Translations under genes and position numbers: made by a program
Notes under the pieces: generated by a model
What the model saw: only the letters and a program-made list of their open reading frames with translations
Database searches by the model: none
Told to the model about the DNA's origin: nothing
Origin: Pomacea canaliculata
Taxonomy: Eukaryota; Mollusca; Gastropoda; Architaenioglossa; Ampullariidae
Length of the DNA: 64,000 bases
Direction: 5' to 3'
NCBI RefSeq assembly: GCF_003073045.1
Contig: NC_037591.1
Span: forward strand, 23,531,319-23,595,318
Part shown: in pieces, positions 35,901 to 49,524 of the stretch
How positions within the stretch are numbered: the first letter of the stretch is position 1
Layout: each line of letters opens with the position of its first letter

Positions 35901-36951
35901 TGACTTGTGACCTCACAATACGTAAACTGGAGAAATGCAATGGAAGGCCAAATGTCAAAACAACAAGTAAGAACTAAATATTAAGCATAGCAAATATTTG
36001 ACTTTAACAAGAAATCCATAATAATAGTAACAAATATAACAAGTGCAGTGGTGTCGGAGAAAGAAGTCCTATCCTCTGTGAAGAACCTATGTTCCAAAAT
36101 AAATAAATACGACAGCAACAAATTGTAACAAGACCTACCGGAATGAAACCTCCTTTCTTGTAGACTCTGACTGGAAGTGGGTTTGGAGCCAGTGTGCCAC
36201 CAGCCTCGTTGTCGCGTGGCGTCGGGGCATTCCAAGGGTCGCCACAGACACCGCACATACCCTCGTTGTTTACGTGTTGCACCTGGACAAGTGAATACAG
36301 AGAAACCTATATTTCTTCCCTCAGCTCTACAAATATATTAGAGATAATGCGATTTGTCTTGGGTTGACTTAATTTAGCACTAAGAAAAAGAAACATTGAA
36401 AGTGGATTTCGTATGTAATTCGGAACACATACCTGCGGTTTGTTTTAAGCATCACCTAGTCCTACAGTTAAGCTTTCTAACGCACATAAAATGTTTCAGA
36501 AACACTTTCAAACAAAACATCTTCACACCATCAACAATAGCTTAACAAACTATTGCCCCCCCCCCCACGTTTGTAACTACGAACAATCTGTCTGATTGTT
36601 CAAAACAATCTCTCGGATTTTTTTGTTTAATTAATAGGCCTTGTGGCAGCTCGTTCGTAACTGCCGATATGTCATCCATAACTTGGACGTATGTTAACCG
36701 GGGACTACCTTCTTCCCACTCACCTGAAAACCTCCACAGTTAACATCGTCATCATAGAAGTTGACAGGCGTCCCAAATCCGTATCTCCATAAACTCGAGC
36801 GTGTTGGCGGCTCCACCATGCGTGAGCCGCCCTCAGCAGTGTGACAACACAGAAAAAACAGAAGCAGGTGTAGCACCACTCGCCATACGCCATTGCGGCT
36901 GCTCTTTCCGTCTGTTCCTTTAGCAGTCCATTGTGTCACGTCGAGCGCCAT
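32903..36951 (-). CDS. AA15-type LPMO-like secreted protein, copper ligands apparently missing
   Basis: Four minus-strand exons join in frame: 36951-36724, 36282-36139, 35675-35435 and 33516-32903 (408 aa, stop at the 32903 end). A hydrophobic stretch at residues 25-36 (VVLHLLLFFLCC) acts as signal peptide. The fold signature of auxiliary activity family 15 follows: RMVEPPTRSSLWRYGF, VNCGGFQ, CGVCGDPWNAPTPRDNEAGG, GKYEFRLC, CSHCLLQW, then GCGDQEWYQGCADIAV (in exon 4). After about residue 255 there is a Ser/Thr/Pro-rich tail of some 150 residues. Active AA15 enzymes oxidise chitin or cellulose with a copper held by an N-terminal His and a second His in a xNHxGxFEF motif. Here the first is Gly (GGSRMVEPP) and the second Leu133 (SELLGKYEF). 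The start is uncertain: an in-frame ATG lies seven codons upstream. Secretion is likely; catalysis is doubtful. Confidence 0.82.
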
Positions 36952-39900
36952 GTCATAAACCTTATGTCGCACTTCTCCTGGAAATAATAACTAACCCTAA
37001 CTGTCAGGATTCATAGACATTTTATTGCTTTTTGTCCACCCAAAGAAGGACAGCGCATGGTTTTGTGTGTGTTTTTGTTTTTGTTTTTTTACAGCAGTAA
37101 CAAGAGTGAAGCTAGCAAAGTTTTATCGTTTGGATTCAATTAATAAGACTGTGGAGCGAGTTCAGTAATCTCCAATAAATGAAGTCTCCACAATTATTAT
37201 TTTCAACAATATGTGAGGTGTCACATATACTCTGAAAAAAAAGAAGAGTGGGCTGCGACCCGAGTTTTTTTTTGGACAGAGGTCTGGGGATAGGGGAGAG
37301 ATGTATGGAGAGCAGAACAAGTGACAGCTTACCTTTCGGCCCTCCAGGAAGACGTTATTCTGGTAACACACGAACACGCATCACTTGGCAGTTTCGGAGG
37401 AAGGTGGAAAGGTATTACACAGAAACTCCGTGTCGCCCCGCCGAGCTCTGTGTCATGTCGGTTTCGTGGTCTGATTTTCAGGTACTGTACTGTAGTCTCT
37501 GAGTGGATGAACCTTTATATTGTCTCCAAGTCCAACCACGCTCGTGCCAAGCACTCACCCTCACGGCACAGCTGCACGTACACGCGACAGTCTGTTGTGC
37601 GCATGCGTAGGAAAACTAGTTTGTCAACCCTACAAGCGACCCGTAGCTGAAGTCAGACCTCCGAAGGAGTGGGAGTTTAGGAGAAGACGGAGATAATTAG
37701 ACGTCAAATTAATTATAACCACCAAGTTTTCTTGTTTTAAAAGATGCATGGCTGTAGACTGGCGTGTTTCCCGGGGAAATTGACGTGTTTCGTAGTTATT
37801 CCAATGCTATATGTGTGTTATACAAGCCGCAGAAAATTCAAGACAAACTCTGGCAAGAAAATATTTTGTTTGCATCAAAACGAATAAATGCTACGAGAAG
37901 GAACTTCACACACCATTTTACAATGCAGAGCAAATTTTACAACTGTAAATTAAGAGTGTATTCTATGAGAGAGCGAAAGACAGGAAAGGATCGAGCAAGT
38001 CGGGTAGCGGTGTACATCTACTCGGCGGAAATAAAGTTGGATAACGTCGTTTCTGAGACAAAGATAGCTGAGAGGAGGAACGGAAGGATAAAGAGGAGAG
38101 TGAGTGAGCTATTCGTGTGGCGGCTGGTACCACCGGAGTTTTTAATCTCAAACGACCACCGGTTAGCATGGGGTAAGAAAAAAATCTAAGCACATATTGT
38201 CGGGTGTGTGTGCGCGCGAGAGAGAGAAGGGGGGGGGGGGAAGAAGAGAGAATAGTGTTTCTCATATCTTTATTTAGCTTTGACAGTTAAAGGACTATAG
38301 TAAAGTGAAAAAACAATTGTGTGTGATGCAAGGAGCAGTTATCCGTAATTTTGACGTTGTTCATCTATAACTTATTACTTTATATACATTACTCATAATT
38401 TTAGGACAGGGCCGGGTTAGGTGAAGCTTCTTGTTTTTCCTTCACCCATCCAACTTGTTGTTTATGTGTCACACAGTCGCAATTAATAAATCACGTGAAG
38501 TTGAAAAAGGAAGCGCTAACAGATTTAATCCATCATCACCACGACACAATAATTAATAACAATAAAACGGATTTATAAAGAACACATCATTGTGACCAAG
38601 GCACATTATAGTAAACACAACCACGAAAACACGAAGAAGAAAGGACAATTAAAGTTCTATAGCAGACCAACTTATTGAAATCTCGCCTGCATAAAACAAA
38701 AAGGGGATATACAATCAACCTTCAATTACTCTCTTATCTTTTGTCTCAAAGCCTAATATTTGTCTCGTCTTTCACAGCTTGCTGCTATTAGCAACAATAA
38801 ACTCACCTTGCCTGCATCACTTAATCCATAATGCGTTTCAAACACTTTTTTTTATCTGCTTTATTTGTTATAGTATATGATGCATATTTTACTTCATTGT
38901 TAGAGTTTATTTTGCTAGAGCTGTCAGTGTCATTCAACAAACTCAAATGCCAATTAAAGAAGGTCAAAGCACGAACTTGTATTACTGGACTGCTGGCAGA
39001 CGATTTTTTTTTTCTACTAAACCGAGGCATGATACTATAAAGCTTCCGGTTTATTCACATTACAGATTAACTACTAAAACGAGGCATGATACTACAAAGC
39101 TTCCGGTGTAGTTACATTCTTTGTTTAGGCTCGCCGAGACTAACAGCGGAGAACTTCGCAAAAGGCTAAGCGTTGGTCTTGGCAGACAGACAGCAGTCCA
39201 CCTATACACGTCCATGGGGAAAGTCTCAAGTCAAGGCTAAGTTAGCTTCATTTGTATCTGAAAATTGTGCAATGAAATACAGAAACCAGTTATTCTTAGT
39301 TTCATCTTCGGTGAGAAAGCGAAAAAAAAAAAAATCCTAACGAGCTTGTCGTGGACACCAGAAATGAAATGGCATGACAATGCTCGCTGTGTTCGCCGTT
39401 GCTATTTTCGAATCTTGTAACGCGACCTTCGCGCCGGCGTCACGAAACTTCCGGAAATGAAAGTCATGGCCACAGACTTCTATGATCTCTATGGTCATGA
39501 TCTACCTTTGCGTTTACGATCTTTGGTGTCAGTCATGGAGCCCTGCTAGTATAGCAATTAAATGTAAATGATGCCAAGATTCAATGTGTATTTTCTTTAG
39601 ATCCATCCCGAGCTACAGCTCATATATAGCCCTTTCCGAGTCTTGATATGTCACAGATTGATGCTTTCCCCACCAAATAAACAATTAAGAAGAATCCAGA
39701 CATTTTTGCAGAATAAAGTGTGTCAAGCAAGGTAAGAAATTAGATATACGTTACAGAACATATACATCTCACCACCTACATGACTTCCTCGCAGGTCATA
39801 ATTCTTTCTGGTTTCCCCTCCCTGATTCCCATCATGCATAATACGATCACATTTTGATTGTTTTAAAACTAGCTGCACTTTCTCCACTTTTGACCAAGAA

Positions 39901-42231
39901 TCTGCCGTCAACCAAGAACGAGTAAACAGGACACAACCGCACTGGATTACCTGTGGCGCATCACCCCAAACCCCCGCCTCCCACATCACGTTTTTCTGAT
40001 TCCGTACATCAACCTGTCCCTTCCAATTTTATTTTCCACTCTTTGCCGCTCTCAGATTATTATTTTATGTGTAAGAAAGTCCGTCTCCTTTAGACTTTTT
40101 ATTTTTCCCCAATGTAGTTCTTAAAATTTAGATTAACTTCATTGATATTTTCACTTTCTCCGTATCCTTGTGTATAAGCTCACCCCTTGTAATTTATTTT
40201 TCTTGGATGTTTTCAATGATGCACATGAATCAAAGATTGATTTACTTTCAAAAACCTACACTACTTTTACAAAACGTGCATCTCAGACCTGTAGATTTAT
40301 ATATAGCCTTTATATGAGGCTACGTGATTTACAAAAGACGAAAGTTACAGGGCGATGCAAAACGAGTTTCCCGTGTCCCAATTCGATGAACAAGACCAAT
40401 TTGAGAACTGTGAATGCGAGGAGCAGAATTTTGCTAAACAACAGTGACTTGGAAAAGTTATAAACGATAGGCGTGAAAGCCTTGGTGGATTTGGCGCGGG
40501 AAAATAGCTCCGTACACTAGGATTTAAGATTCCCCCTCCCCCATGAATTAGCCAACAATTCCTATTAGGTCACAGAATTAGGGTGCCATGGTTGTCAACT
40601 TCAGTGCAGGTGCTTTAAGGCTTGACCACGGACGTCAGTGGGACTGCTTGATTGTTCAATAATTTATATGGATCTACTGTTGCTGGTCAATATTTAATGA
40701 TGTATAAATACTCCCATTTCTTTTTAACTGTGCACTCTTCATGAGCAGTTATGGTCACCTTGGGGGTGGGAGGCAGTGGCTAACACTATTTCCAAAGCTG
40801 TTTCAACAGGTTAAGAGGTATGGAAATGGGGCAGTTAAAATTTTTTTTTTAAAAGTACATCCAAGCTCTATCAAGTATTACTGATCGTCCTCGTTGGGTT
40901 ATTGTTGATGCTTTAGCCTTTTAAGATATTTGTGAGCTTTTACATGTACTAAATTGCAGCACCCTTACAGCTGTTGTTGTGGTGCATTCTAAACGACTGT
41001 CATCATATTGATGTGAAAGAGGCCACCACTAAGGTGTGTGCTCCTAGGATCTGTACTTATTCTTGTACCAAGAAAGACTGGTGGATTTTTGGGGGTGGTG
41101 GTGATAGAAAAGATTTCTTTTTAATAAAGGCAAAAAGACTCACTTCAATTTCAACTGCTTTATTGCACCTGAACATCAACATATTGGGAAGCTGTCATAT
41201 AATTGTTCTCAGTAACCCTCAGTGAATTTCCAATGTGCTTACTTTAGCTTGGGATAAAAATCCAAAACTTTAGGCAATATTGAACCACATGAAGATGATT
41301 TATTATGATTTCTACTTGTCCCTTGTGAATTTTTTTTACCCCGGGAGAACAAATTCAAATTAGGCATGAACAGAGCATTATCACATTCAAAATACATTTT
41401 TGGTGCCATGTTAACAGGATTTTCCTGTTGGCAATTCATCTCTCTTTAATTTTCTCCAGAGATCGTTAACAGATTTTGCACTGAGACACCCAAAATTAAT
41501 TATTTATACATCAAAATAAGTTTATCTCAAACCATATCAGGCACAATGTCCGTTCCAGTATTTCACATTCATGTCCCTCATCGGTGCCAGTAAGACTGCA
41601 CTTTTAATGGCTGCACCAAGATGTAGTATGCTGCTATGCCCACGAAAAGTTAGGTGACATGATTGATGGCAATGTAAAGATTGATGTACAATAAATGCTT
41701 CAGGAAAGGTGAACTCGCAGACCCAAAGTAGACATACAGAAGTTATGCCTTTATAACGCAAATCACCTCAGATTAAAATCACTACAACCCCACCTTCCCA
41801 CTCTCCCAAAAGGCTGAGCAGTAACTGGATTTGTCCATATTTTGTCACTCTCAAGTGCAATGCTGAAGCTGAGTGGATGTGAATTTACACTTTCCACAAA
41901 ATCATCATGATAGGTGTATGGGAGAAAAAGTTCAAATGAAGCATTTTTTTCCTATGACTACACAAACTCTACAAAAGTTGCCAGACTTTGCAGATATATG
42001 TTTCTTTCTCACAATTTTAAGCCATAAGGCTTGATGAAGTCTTTGTAGAAAACTTGGTAGCCTCTGAAATAATACATAATCCCTTGTGCAGCAGTTCTGC
42101 TGTCTTTCTATCTTGACTCTTCAGAATGATAAAAAGTGTACACATTTACTTTAAATAAATTACAGCAGAGTAACCCCACTACACAAACTCTCTGGACACA
42201 CTCTGTGACACCTATAGGCAGACTTCAGTCC
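36952..42231. other. Intergenic region between LPMO-like gene and CHTOP
   Basis: No gene was recognised. The open frame at 37764-38189 (plus) lacks any known domain. There is a GT/GC/GA/G-run microsatellite near 38203-38240 and a tandem duplication at 39017-39117. The stretch from about 41150 to 42231 is probably CHTOP 3' untranslated sequence, with minus-strand AATAAA candidates at 41299-41304 and 41159-41164. Confidence 0.4.
39017..39117 (+). repeat. Tandem duplication, about 46-bp units
   Basis: The units at 39017-39062 and 39072-39117 share GAGGCATGATACTA.AAAGC and TTCCGGT, with about four mismatches. They are separated by 9 bp, giving a period of 55 bp. Confidence 0.75.
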
Positions 42232-45200
42232 TCAAGGGTTTGCTTCAGCCATATAGGCATCCAGCTCAGAGTTGAGATAAGACTTGGTTTTAGACATATA
42301 TTCATCCAGCTGGTTATCAAGCTGTTCTTTAGACACCTGATCTACACTGCCACCACGTCCACGTCCACGTCCACCTCTTCCCCGACCTCTGCCTCGCATG
42401 TTCTGACCTCTTCCAGCAGCACCTCGCCCACCACGATTACCGCCTCTTCCAGGGAATCTGCAATGTAATCAAGTCACAAACTGTAAATGTTTGCACCTAC
42501 AAAGGACATTCTTTTTTTGTTTTTTTTACAAAAATATAGCTAACTATAAGGTATTCAATAACTACTGCCTGAGATATTATAGTATTCGATAGATTTGCAC
42601 TGCAGTTCATCCCACTTATTCCTATGGTGTCTAAACAATATAAGAATGATGCTTACAAACATAATACTATCAATATCCAACAATTTAGGCTGGTCAGAAC
42701 ATACACTGCCTAAAGCAGCAAATTTTAAGTACAATTCATTACACAGAATGTTCACAAGATCAAGCAAATGAAATTAAAAAAAAAAAAAAAAAAACAACAA
42801 AACCACAGTGTACAGGTTGCTGTCCCAATGCAAAATATTGGCAACATCAAGGCAAAGAAAATGATTTTCTGAGCCACAGTCAAACAGAAACTTCACTACA
42901 AGAAACTGCAATCACTTACATGTTAACAGGAAATTTATGTATTTTATGTAATTTTTTAAAAGTAAAATCTGCTCTGTTCTGATCATGAAGAAAATTGTTT
43001 CAGGTTTTATTATTTCGGCAAAATACTTACATTTTGATGATAACAACATTTCTATTTACACATTAGGCTGACCACACTTAAGCAAGTACCACCCAATGGA
43101 TGAGTTGTTTTCTAAACATTTTTTCTACATCCACCAATTTATCAAAAGAGACTTTATTTTCAATTATGTTTAAATGGCAAAACAGATGCTTTTATGGGAA
43201 AAATACAAACTGAATGCCAGATTCTGTGTTATCTGAGTATGTGTACAGCTGTTCTGCAATACAAGGCCTATCACAACAGCTTCAAGAATTGTATTTGTTA
43301 TGATCAAGTCTAAAAATTGGCTACTTTTTCAAACATATATAGATATTAAAATAAAAAAATAGTATACTTTTAATTATGTAGCAAGTGAAACTGAAGGTTG
43401 TCCCTTTGCAAATAATAAAATAAACATTACTGAAAACAGCTACAATTCTTAATTTACTGTTACTTAAACAAACCTCAACAAGCTTTCAGACCACATAAAT
43501 ATTCTGTTAAGATACCTTAATTTTTTTTTAAAAGAAGGGGGAAAAAACCAACCAAACACACAAGTGGTTAGTTCTACGTTTGCTCTTTAGTGGTAGTGAT
43601 AGTGAAACTAATTTTTGTTGCATGACATGTCTCAATTAACCTGTTTGAAAAATGTTCTCACACCAACTTCGGTCTACGCTAACAGATGTGGGCTTTTAGC
43701 TATACACAGAGTGCAAAGGGTTAACGTTATATCTGATTAGGCAAGCTTTATAGTATAAATCTGAAAAAGAATCAAATTAACATAAGGGAACAAGAACCAC
43801 ATCATAACCTACTTTCTTCCAAGACAACACTAACAAGCATCACAAGTGACCTTGCTGCATATAACTGGGTGGGGAAAACATGAAACATGTGCTTTGTCTT
43901 TATAAATAAGCCAGCTCCATCATCGTTTTAGTGACATATTAAGTACATTGTTATGAATTAACATCATCACTGCTTCCATTCCTTATCCACAAAACTGTAC
44001 TATCCATGATAAAATGAACATGCAACATGCGGCTGACACACGGCACTCAGAAATTATTTTGTCTCTCAACTAAATGTTGTACAAAAATAAAAAAGGCTGC
44101 TATGGTTGCAATCATTCTAAACAGGTAATGGAAAAAGAAGTGTGTAGAAAAATGTGCGCCTTAAAAATTCAAATAAAAGGGGATTTCAAACATGCAACAT
44201 TTTAACAGGTGAGCAAAAGATAAAAAAAAAAAAATATAGTGAATGTTTAAAAAGCAAATGATATAAAACTGTCATCGCCAAGGAACTGGAAGTAATTTTC
44301 TCACTATAATATTTATTTTAATTCAAACCATATAGCACATCTATGTAAAGCCATTTTAATCAAAAGAATGAAGGATATGAGAAGAGTAAGAAAAGCACAT
44401 CATCCTGCTGCTTAGAATCATAAAAAAATGAACTACCTCATTTGACCAATGCTCCTTTACACTCTACACAGATACAAACAACCTATGCTCTATTACTTTC
44501 CCTGCCAAGTCCCTTTTGACTCTTCTTTCCTACTGTAATGATATTCCTTAACCGCCTCAGCTTTTACCATAGAATTACATAGAACCATGCTGATCAGTTG
44601 ACACTTGGAACATAGCAAAGATAAGCTTTTTTTTAATGTGGCATGCTTGTGTGCACATCTGCATATATCTAATTTTCTAACTGATTGCTAACGATGTTCA
44701 TAACACAGGCTTATAAAACAGCATGTTGCAATTCAAACATACTTTTAACGCATCTGTTCTTAGTACCTTTATGTTTCAATAATAAAAATTATTAAAAAAT
44801 GTTTCTGGCTGCATATTACTTTAACAGAAAGTGGAACCTGCACCAGTGATTCGATTAATTTTACAGCAACTTTCGATCATTAAAGTCATGAAAATGCATC
44901 CAAAACAGAAGAAATCCAAGCTTCCAGTTTGCAAAGACCATCATCTTACCAATTCAATATTTAAACACAACGTAAACACATTTTCTGTACAGTTTTTCCT
45001 TGGGAAGTTTCCACCGGTATCTTCTTCACAAACCGAAAACTGTTAGTAAAACAGTAAACCACAAACTGAATATCCAGATCTGGTGACAATGCAATTGTTA
45101 AGGACAGATCTACAAATGGAACACATCACCAATGAAGGGATTATGGTAAATGGGGTAAAAAGGACAACCGCTGCTGCATTGCCCAGCAAAAAGTCCATCC

Positions 45201-48200
45201 AGCACAGGTTTTAGTTGAAACAGAAATGAAGAAAAAATAAAAAAGCCGCGTTAAATGAAGGTATTCTAAAATCTGCACCATGCCAGCCAATATTTGAAGT
45301 GCATACATGAACCAAATGCACCACAGCTAAACACAACATTAGCAAGCCAGACAAAGGTGTAGAGGTGATTTAAAGGTGGGTAAGAAAAGGCACCACCTCT
45401 CGCCTTGATTACGACCCCCACGCCGCCGATCTCTGCGGCCTTGACCCCGGCCCCTCCAGCGATTTGAGGACTGCAAGTCCTCATCTGGGAATCTGGGTGA
45501 TAATAGCACCCTGCTTTAATACATGTGAAAGAAGGGCTCACAATGACACCCAGCTTACTCACCCAGGATATTATTTTAAGCTAACAAAACATAAATATTT
45601 GTCTCAGACAAACACAAACTAATAAAATGTCACTTTTTGACTATCACTTTCTTCATCCTTAGACATACATTATCTAATTAGACATTTCTTCCACATTTCT
45701 TCTGGGTGAAACAAAAATACTTATTTCTGTGTCACCCTAATAAGGTAGTTCACAACAAAATGACCTGCTTAAGACATCTCTTCAATGAGAAACATGATGG
45801 AAACAGTTGCCTCTCTTTAACTAAACTTGTTTATTTTCACATGCTCTCCAAACTGTCACCGTGTGAAAAGAAATATGTTTAACAGGTAATAATAAAATAT
45901 ACAAATTAAAATATATTAAAAAAAGTTTATACACTGGTTTTAACAAAAGAATGATATTTTTCAGCACCCAAAGACTTAACTATGCCCACACTTACAGGAA
46001 ATAAATCTCTTCCCTCAGATTTGGAGAAAGTCACTTCATAACCTGCAGCAACTGACAAGCATTCCAAACATAATTAGCTATTTAGCTTGATCATCCTTTT
46101 CTGTGGTTCTTATCAGGTTAGTAGTCCTAATTTAAGTTTCTCCTGAAAACTTTCAAACCATTTGCTCAACACACAAACCGAATTTTATAGCTTTTTCGTG
46201 CATGTAAACTTTTTGGGGGATAATGGATAACATTTATTGCTCAATCATTCAAACTAAGTCCTGTCAACTAGCCATGCAAAAACAATTTCCTGATATTAAA
46301 ATCCATAAAGGAGGAAGAAAAGCTTGCACGGAAAATGTCGCTTATACCATTCTCAACAAGAATATTCATGGGGTTTTGATTATTAATAGTTAGCATCACT
46401 CCCTAACAACAAGCATAAAATATGCGTGTGTGTTTTTTTTAATTACAACACATGTGAATAGCTCACTTCCAAACATGTGCATTTGCTATATTTCAATATA
46501 TTTAGATCTACATTTGAGGGAAATGAACCACCTAAGAAATATTTTTAAATCTCTTTGATATATGTAATTTGCTAGTGTAGCAGCCTCAACTTGACTGCAA
46601 CCAACCAATCAGATGGAAGCTACGCCCAAAGAAGTTTGACCTGGGTTCAACACAGCCCCACAGTTCCACGTAAATGTCCCAGTGAACTTTTTTACCTCAA
46701 TGCAGTGCAGGAAACTCGGCAAAGCTTCAGCTCGTTAACCTATTGAATTTTTATATAAGCAGTAGCCTCATATGCAAGATAGCCGTAAGCACAGCATATA
46801 GTAATATGTATGATGAAAAGACCAGATCACTTTCTGGCAAAGAACTTTTAAAGATCCCATATATTTATACAAACACAACTTATCTTTTGACCCAGAAACT
46901 CACCCTAAATCAAGAACTAAAATGGAAGAAAGAAACACCAGAAACTTGCAGCTAATTTTCAAATACATATTTGCATGTGTCAATACTTGCAAACCACCAT
47001 TTTGAGTATGAGACAAGCAAGCAAACAAAAAATTCCATCCAAAATCTCACCTTAAGAAACCTCCACGACCTCTTCCACGACCACCTCTAACAGGGTAATT
47101 TCCCACACCTCTTGGAGAGCCACGTCCACCTGCACAGGTTAATTTTTAACACAGCAACTCAGTTTGCAACACAAAAAGCTGGTAATAAAAGGTTTTAATA
47201 TAAAAAGGCATTTTTTGTGACTTAGGAAAAAAAAAGATTTACTTTACAAAGCAATAGCAACCTCCTTAGGTGACAGGAAAACAAATAACACTTTAAATAA
47301 AGTACTCCTGTAATCTTTCAGTCACAGTCTGGTATGAAAATGGGTTAGGCCTGGGCTGGGGAGGTCACAGGCAGTGCCAACTACCCTAGTGATCAGACAT
47401 TGTTCCTTGCCTCTTTTTGGCTCAGTGAGTACCTACTGTGAAGATGGAAAGAAAGCTACTGAAAAGCAGCTTGGAATTACACATATGGTCAGGGTTAAGC
47501 CTACTTGTGTTTGCTAAAAAAAAAAAATCTTCACAAAAGATTGACAAATTCAACTTTTCACCATTGTCTTTTATATTTTTGAATGCATCTGCCTCATACT
47601 GTCCTCAAATAGATGACGTACATTTCAAGTGAATCTTTATGTTACACTGGTATACACTACACTATTTGTATAATATCTTGTGCACAGTTAATTTCTCATA
47701 CGTCTTGAATCTGGGAACGTGGAGCCTATATCTATCCCACAAATTAGATGACTTTTTTAACAGGACCATTTTCACAATTTCCATGCATTGCTCCACTTCT
47801 ATCTACACATACACTGCTTTTGAAATGCCAAAAATAAGGATATACAGCACCATTTTGTCGGGATGAAGGAACCAAAATCCACTTTCTATTTGTCTGCCCT
47901 ATGTATTCTGACTGGCCAAAAAAAAAAAAAATCTACATCCTTTTAAAATATTACAAACTATATAAAAAACTAATAATTTATAAAGCTATTGTCATCTTTT
48001 ATAAACAATACCCAAAAATTATTAATATTATTTTACAACATACGCTGTATGTTTCCACGACCACGAGAAGCTCCACGAGGTGTCTGAATGCTCTGGCCTC
48101 TCCCTCGGCCATCTCTACCCCACTGCATAAATCCTCTGCCTCTCCCTTGTTGCATTCCTCCACCTCGTCCAACTGCCTCTAAATTTAGTCGTGCCTTAAT

Positions 48201-49524
48201 GTTGGATTTTCCCAGCCGTTGCTGAAGACTACGCTGTAATTAACCAAAGTAACAACAGTTCTCAGCAACAAAATATTCAATGTCTTTTTCGATACTGCAC
48301 ACTCTTAAAAATTTATATATGAAATTTCCAAAGATCTGCATATCTAGGAAACTATATATTAACACACCCATAAATGCATGAACATATATGCTTTTGCTGG
48401 TTTAAAAAAAATAAAATCACAACCTACCTGTGGTGGCTGGGATGGGTATCGTGGTGACATATTAATGGGTTGCTGCTGTGCCATGTTCATCATCCCAATA
48501 CCAGGTCTGTTTGCAAGTTGCTGAGCCAGGCGTCTATTGGCTGCGGAGGCTTGTTGTTGTGCTGCCATGCTGGCACGAATGTTCTGCACTGTTGGCTGCT
48601 GTCGGGTTTGCTGCTGAATGCTTGTAAATCTTTGGAAGCAAGGGATACCATGTTCCAAAATTTGGTTGAACTTCAAAATAAATTTATCTTTGCAAGGCTT
48701 TATTTTTAAACTTTTCTCTTGTAAATGAGGCATAATCATTGCACTGCCCTCCCCTGTCTTAATTTCTTTTCCTTGAGTGAAAAAGTGGCGGTTTCTGATT
48801 CATTGTCAAGCATTCAAATGTTGCCTAATACTCACAAAGTGAATCAAACATATGACCATGTTGTGTTCCCAAAATACATTTAAAAAGACCTCATAAGTAA
48901 TATAATGATGCTTTTGTTTGCTGTAATGGCTTCTTCAATCATGATCAAGACTATTTTGCCTTGCATTATTTACAACAGCTGCGGCACTTTCATTGCTTAC
49001 AAAAAAAAAAGGAAAACACAAATTTCATGCAAAAAACAGAATTGGTCTGAAATCTGGTGCATCGTTTCTTGTATCAATGCTGATGAGCACAAGTATAATG
49101 AAACACTTGAGGATCTATCTTGCAGAGATCCGTGTTTCACCGATACTTGAACAGGCATACAATTTTTCTGCAAGTGTATGCCTGTCATATGCATTTTAAG
49201 TGCTTTATAGTTGAATGAGCCACTTGTTGAAAAATGACGATCTTCAACTCCTGGTTTTCCTGTAAGCTTTGACAGGAAACCAGGTCTCGGGTATCGACTT
49301 TTTTTTTTTTTTGCAAAATTAAAAAAAGGCAGGATGAAACCATAATAGTGCCTCAAAAGGTCACCAGGTTTCACCTCTGCCTTCACAGACATCGTCATTT
49401 ATTTTAATGCAAATGTCTGCGTATTAGATCAGAGGTCTCTTATGGGAACACAATCTCACCGATCATTTAAGGACATCTTTGTAGTGCTTTTAAGCACTAT
49501 CTTCGTTGGAACTTGGGCAGTCAT
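42232..49524 (-). CDS. CHTOP: Chromatin target of PRMT1 (CHTOP/FOP)
   Basis: Six minus-strand coding exons: 49524-49460, 48629-48428, 48233-48044, 47129-47051, 45492-45397 and 42457-42232. They sum to 858 nt, giving 285 aa with no frame conflict. The start [20 protein letters not shown] matches the vertebrate CHTOP N terminus. Then come NIRASM with [12 protein letters not shown] (exon 2), [11 protein letters not shown] (exon 3), a long Arg/Gly-rich region (about residues 110-250), and the C-terminal [19 protein letters not shown] module with its second ELDAYM. CHTOP is a nuclear component of the TREX mRNA-export complex; its GAR region is methylated by PRMT1. Exon 5 is 96 bp and phase-symmetric, so it can be skipped in frame. 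The family is known to self-regulate through splicing. Its start faces MNS1 about 850 bp away. Confidence 0.95.

Noticed and set aside
37764-38189. Open frame of 141 codons on the plus strand
   Set aside because: No domain, signal or homology recognised; ends beside a microsatellite; not supported as a gene.
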